This document shows, piece by piece, positions 40,476 through 41,834 of a stretch of DNA of 41,834 nucleotides (the stretch's first letter is position 1; each line of letters opens with the position of its first letter). Below the pieces are notes generated by a model. That model searched no databases and was not told the origin of the DNA. It saw nothing but the letters and a program-made list of their open reading frames with translations. The position numbers and the translations under genes are program-made. The DNA is from JAEXNA01 sp050486105 (GTDB taxonomy: Bacteria > Vulcanimicrobiota > Xenobia > Xenobiales > JADMJV01). The stretch covers positions 1-41,834 of the forward strand of contig JBJHCR010000011.1 in NCBI GenBank assembly GCA_050486105.1. Reading direction: 5' to 3'.

Positions 40476-41426
40476 TCAGAAGCCGCCACCAGTCCTCGAA
40501 CGTTTGCCGGCATGCCACCGGAATGGCCTGCTTGGGTGAACTCCAGAGTACCTCAACTCACGGCTGAGATCGTAAGCCGACATAGGAGGACAGCAACAAT
40601 CGTGGCGCCCCTGAACGATGTGGGTTGGTAAATGCCGAATCTGACCGACCTCCTCCATAATGGTGTCATCGGGCATGAACTGAGACATGTAGTAGGCTTC
40701 GATCAAGGCAAAGGGAAGAGCCTTGACCGGGCGCTCGTTGCGCTCCTCATCAGGCGGAATCTCCATAAAAGAGTACCCGTTTTCATAGCGGGTCCAAGCC
40801 GCTGCTGCCGCCAGGTGCACCTCGGGTCGAGGGTCGATCAATCGGCGATAGTAGGCCTCAGCCAAGTTCTCACGCTCATCCTCGGGGAGAAACTCGAGAA
40901 ACTCTCGATGAACTTCGGGATAGAAGGTGCGAGTCCGGTGCAAATACCAATCGAGCTCGTCAGCGCGCATCATGAACACCCCGCGAAGAGTGAGGCTGAG
41001 GACTCGATCTGGAAAGCGCTCGGCGTAGAGCAGAGCCAAGGTCGCCCCCCAGGACCCCCCAAACAGATGCCAACTCTCCAAGCCCAAATGGAGTCTCAGC
41101 TTCTCGTGGTCCTCGACCAGGTGAGCTGGAGAATTGTTCTCGATTAGGCGCAAGGGATTTCCGTCCACCAAGAACGACTTGGGTGGAGACAACGGAGCGC
41201 CGCGCTGATCGTAAGTCACAATGTGAAAGGCCTTCGGATCGAAATAGCGGTGATAGTAGGGCTCACAACCAGCCCCGGGCCCTCCATGAAGGTAGACCAC
41301 CGGAATTCCCTCGGGGTTGCCATACTCTTGGTAAGCTAACTGGTGACCATCTCCGACGTCTAGGCTCCCCTCACGAAAAGGTTCACTAGCTGGAAAAAGC
41401 AGGGCCTCTCGTTCCGCATCCATCAT
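40476..41426 (-). CDS. pip: Proline iminopeptidase, 3-prime end frameshifted
   Basis: An alpha/beta-hydrolase of the prolyl iminopeptidase family that cleaves N-terminal proline from peptides. HGGPG (oxyanion hole) is near residue 46, GGSWGA with the nucleophile Ser near 124-129, and the catalytic Asp in GRHDCC near 277. After SRELRY (about 40551) the frame departs from the family and ends at 40476. The neighbouring frame continues as LEFTQAGHSGGMPANV, with the catalytic His, and ends at 40433. Removing one base at about 40547-40550 restores the enzyme, so the true gene spans 40433-41426. Either a sequencing error or a recent inactivating mutation. ATG 41426 has AGGGG before it. Confidence 0.85.
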   Translation of the reverse strand: MMDAEREALLFPASEPFREGSLDVGDGHQLAYQEYGNPEGIPVVYLHGGPGAGCEPYYHRYFDPKAFHIVTYDQRGAPLSPPKSFLVDGNPLRLIENNSPAHLVEDHEKLRLHLGLESWHLFGGSWGATLALLYAERFPDRVLSLTLRGVFMMRADELDWYLHRTRTFYPEVHREFLEFLPEDERENLAEAYYRRLIDPRPEVHLAAAAAWTRYENGYSFMEIPPDEERNERPVKALPFALIEAYYMSQFMPDDTIMEEVGQIRHLPTHIVQGRHDCCCPPMSAYDLSRELRYSGVHPSRPFRWHAGKRSRTGGGF

Positions 41427-41663
41427 GCCCCTTTTGTTCCCGAAAACCGAGGCCTGCTCCTGGCATGAGGGACAACCGGAGCTCTAGGAGGCTGCTGCCG
41501 GGATCATTCAACCGAAGAGTCGGAGGTTTGTAGAAAACCGCCTTTGAGTTCATTTGACGGCAACATGGCGGCAATAACCTGGCAAAGGGCCCGACACATC
41601 TCGGAAACATGGCCCCTCTAAGCTGGTAGTGGGAAAAGTCCCGCGAGCGAGATATAATGACTC

Positions 41664-41828
41664 AAGAGGCTGTGCGCCGAATCGCCCCGAGTCCAAACGA
41701 AGCAATTTTTTCGTCAGGGGAATTGCAAATTTGAAGCTCATAGTGGACCTATTTGCAAGAATTTGCGGTTCCCATGGCGGAAAAAGGGCGAGTTTGGCGA
41801 TGTGGGTTGATTCGGCGCACAGCCTCTT
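41664..41828. mobile_element. Hairpin MITE-like element C (165 bp)
   Basis: Perfect 20-bp terminal inverted repeats AAGAGGCTGTGCGCCGAATC at 41664-41683 and 41809-41828; weaker pairing (CCAAAC, TTTTT, GGGAA, GCAAATT) continues towards the centre, so it can fold as one long hairpin. No coding capacity. The GAGGCTGT-type end resembles ends of several IS families, but the family cannot be fixed here. No target duplication is obvious. The interval 41427-41663 before it holds only a TATAAT at 41653-41658 without a good -35, and no gene. Confidence 0.75.
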
Positions 41829-41834
41829 TAGGGT

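Noticed and set aside
1..41834. CRISPR arrays, rRNA genes, integrase or phage modules
   Set aside because: None seen: no regularly spaced repeats, no rRNA-like sequence and no integrase or phage structural gene on either strand.

Overview
The window looks like a chromosomal segment of an uncultured bacterium, probably a scaffolded metagenome assembly: it has three gaps of exactly ten Ns (12560-12569, 20311-20320, 22109-22118), one of them inside degenerate poly-C/poly-G sequence that looks like bad contig ends. The genes are ordinary bacterial housekeeping genes in mid-GC DNA with frequent GTG and TTG starts and many 1-4 nt stop/start overlaps. A lipoprotein signal and the gene order recJ-apt-rel-dtd (known from Bacillus-like genomes) are present, and a selenocysteine tRNA shows that the genome probably makes selenoproteins. 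I cannot name a phylum from the sequence alone.

Layout. 99-6646 (minus): a Mre11/Rad50-like pair (YhaN-type SMC-like ATPase and YhaO-type nuclease) followed by a large Ig-like lipoprotein gene. This block is bracketed by two direct copies of a short repeat (71-85 and 6748-6762). 6895-9169: a decayed coding remnant, small unknown proteins, a VOC-family protein behind a neat palindrome, and the end of a PIG-L deacetylase/NagB amino-sugar pair (8384-10035). 10101-11018: a ruined Phd/PIN toxin-antitoxin locus whose toxin gene carries two abutting hairpin transposable elements. 11169-13646: rhomboid-like protein, SDR-type epimerase, ribosomal protein bS21 followed by a 183-bp hairpin, and a small membrane protein. 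13593-18337 (minus): rsmD, recG, plsX and radC. 18550-22612 (plus): P5C dehydrogenase, thiamine pyrophosphokinase (gapped), two unknown proteins, a poor-quality contig junction and ribosomal protein bS18.

22685-36104 (minus) is one tightly packed run of 13 genes: MoxR ATPase, acidic protein, gltX, two HAD hydrolases, a DUF503 protein, an unknown protein, recJ, apt, an unknown membrane protein, rel, an unknown secreted protein and dtd. 36129-41426 holds a metallophosphoesterase, tRNA-Sec, an ECF sigma factor, an unknown protein, serA and a proline iminopeptidase gene with a frameshift that removes the catalytic histidine. The right edge (41664-41828) is a third hairpin-type element.

The genes fall into translation quality control and stringent response (rel, dtd, gltX, tRNA-Sec, bS18, bS21, rsmD), DNA repair (recJ, recG, radC, yhaN/yhaO), and small-molecule metabolism (serA, pruA, apt, plsX, nagB). 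The most informative non-gene observation is that removing 10289-10646 exactly restores an in-frame PIN-domain sequence, which defines two non-autonomous TA-targeting elements precisely.
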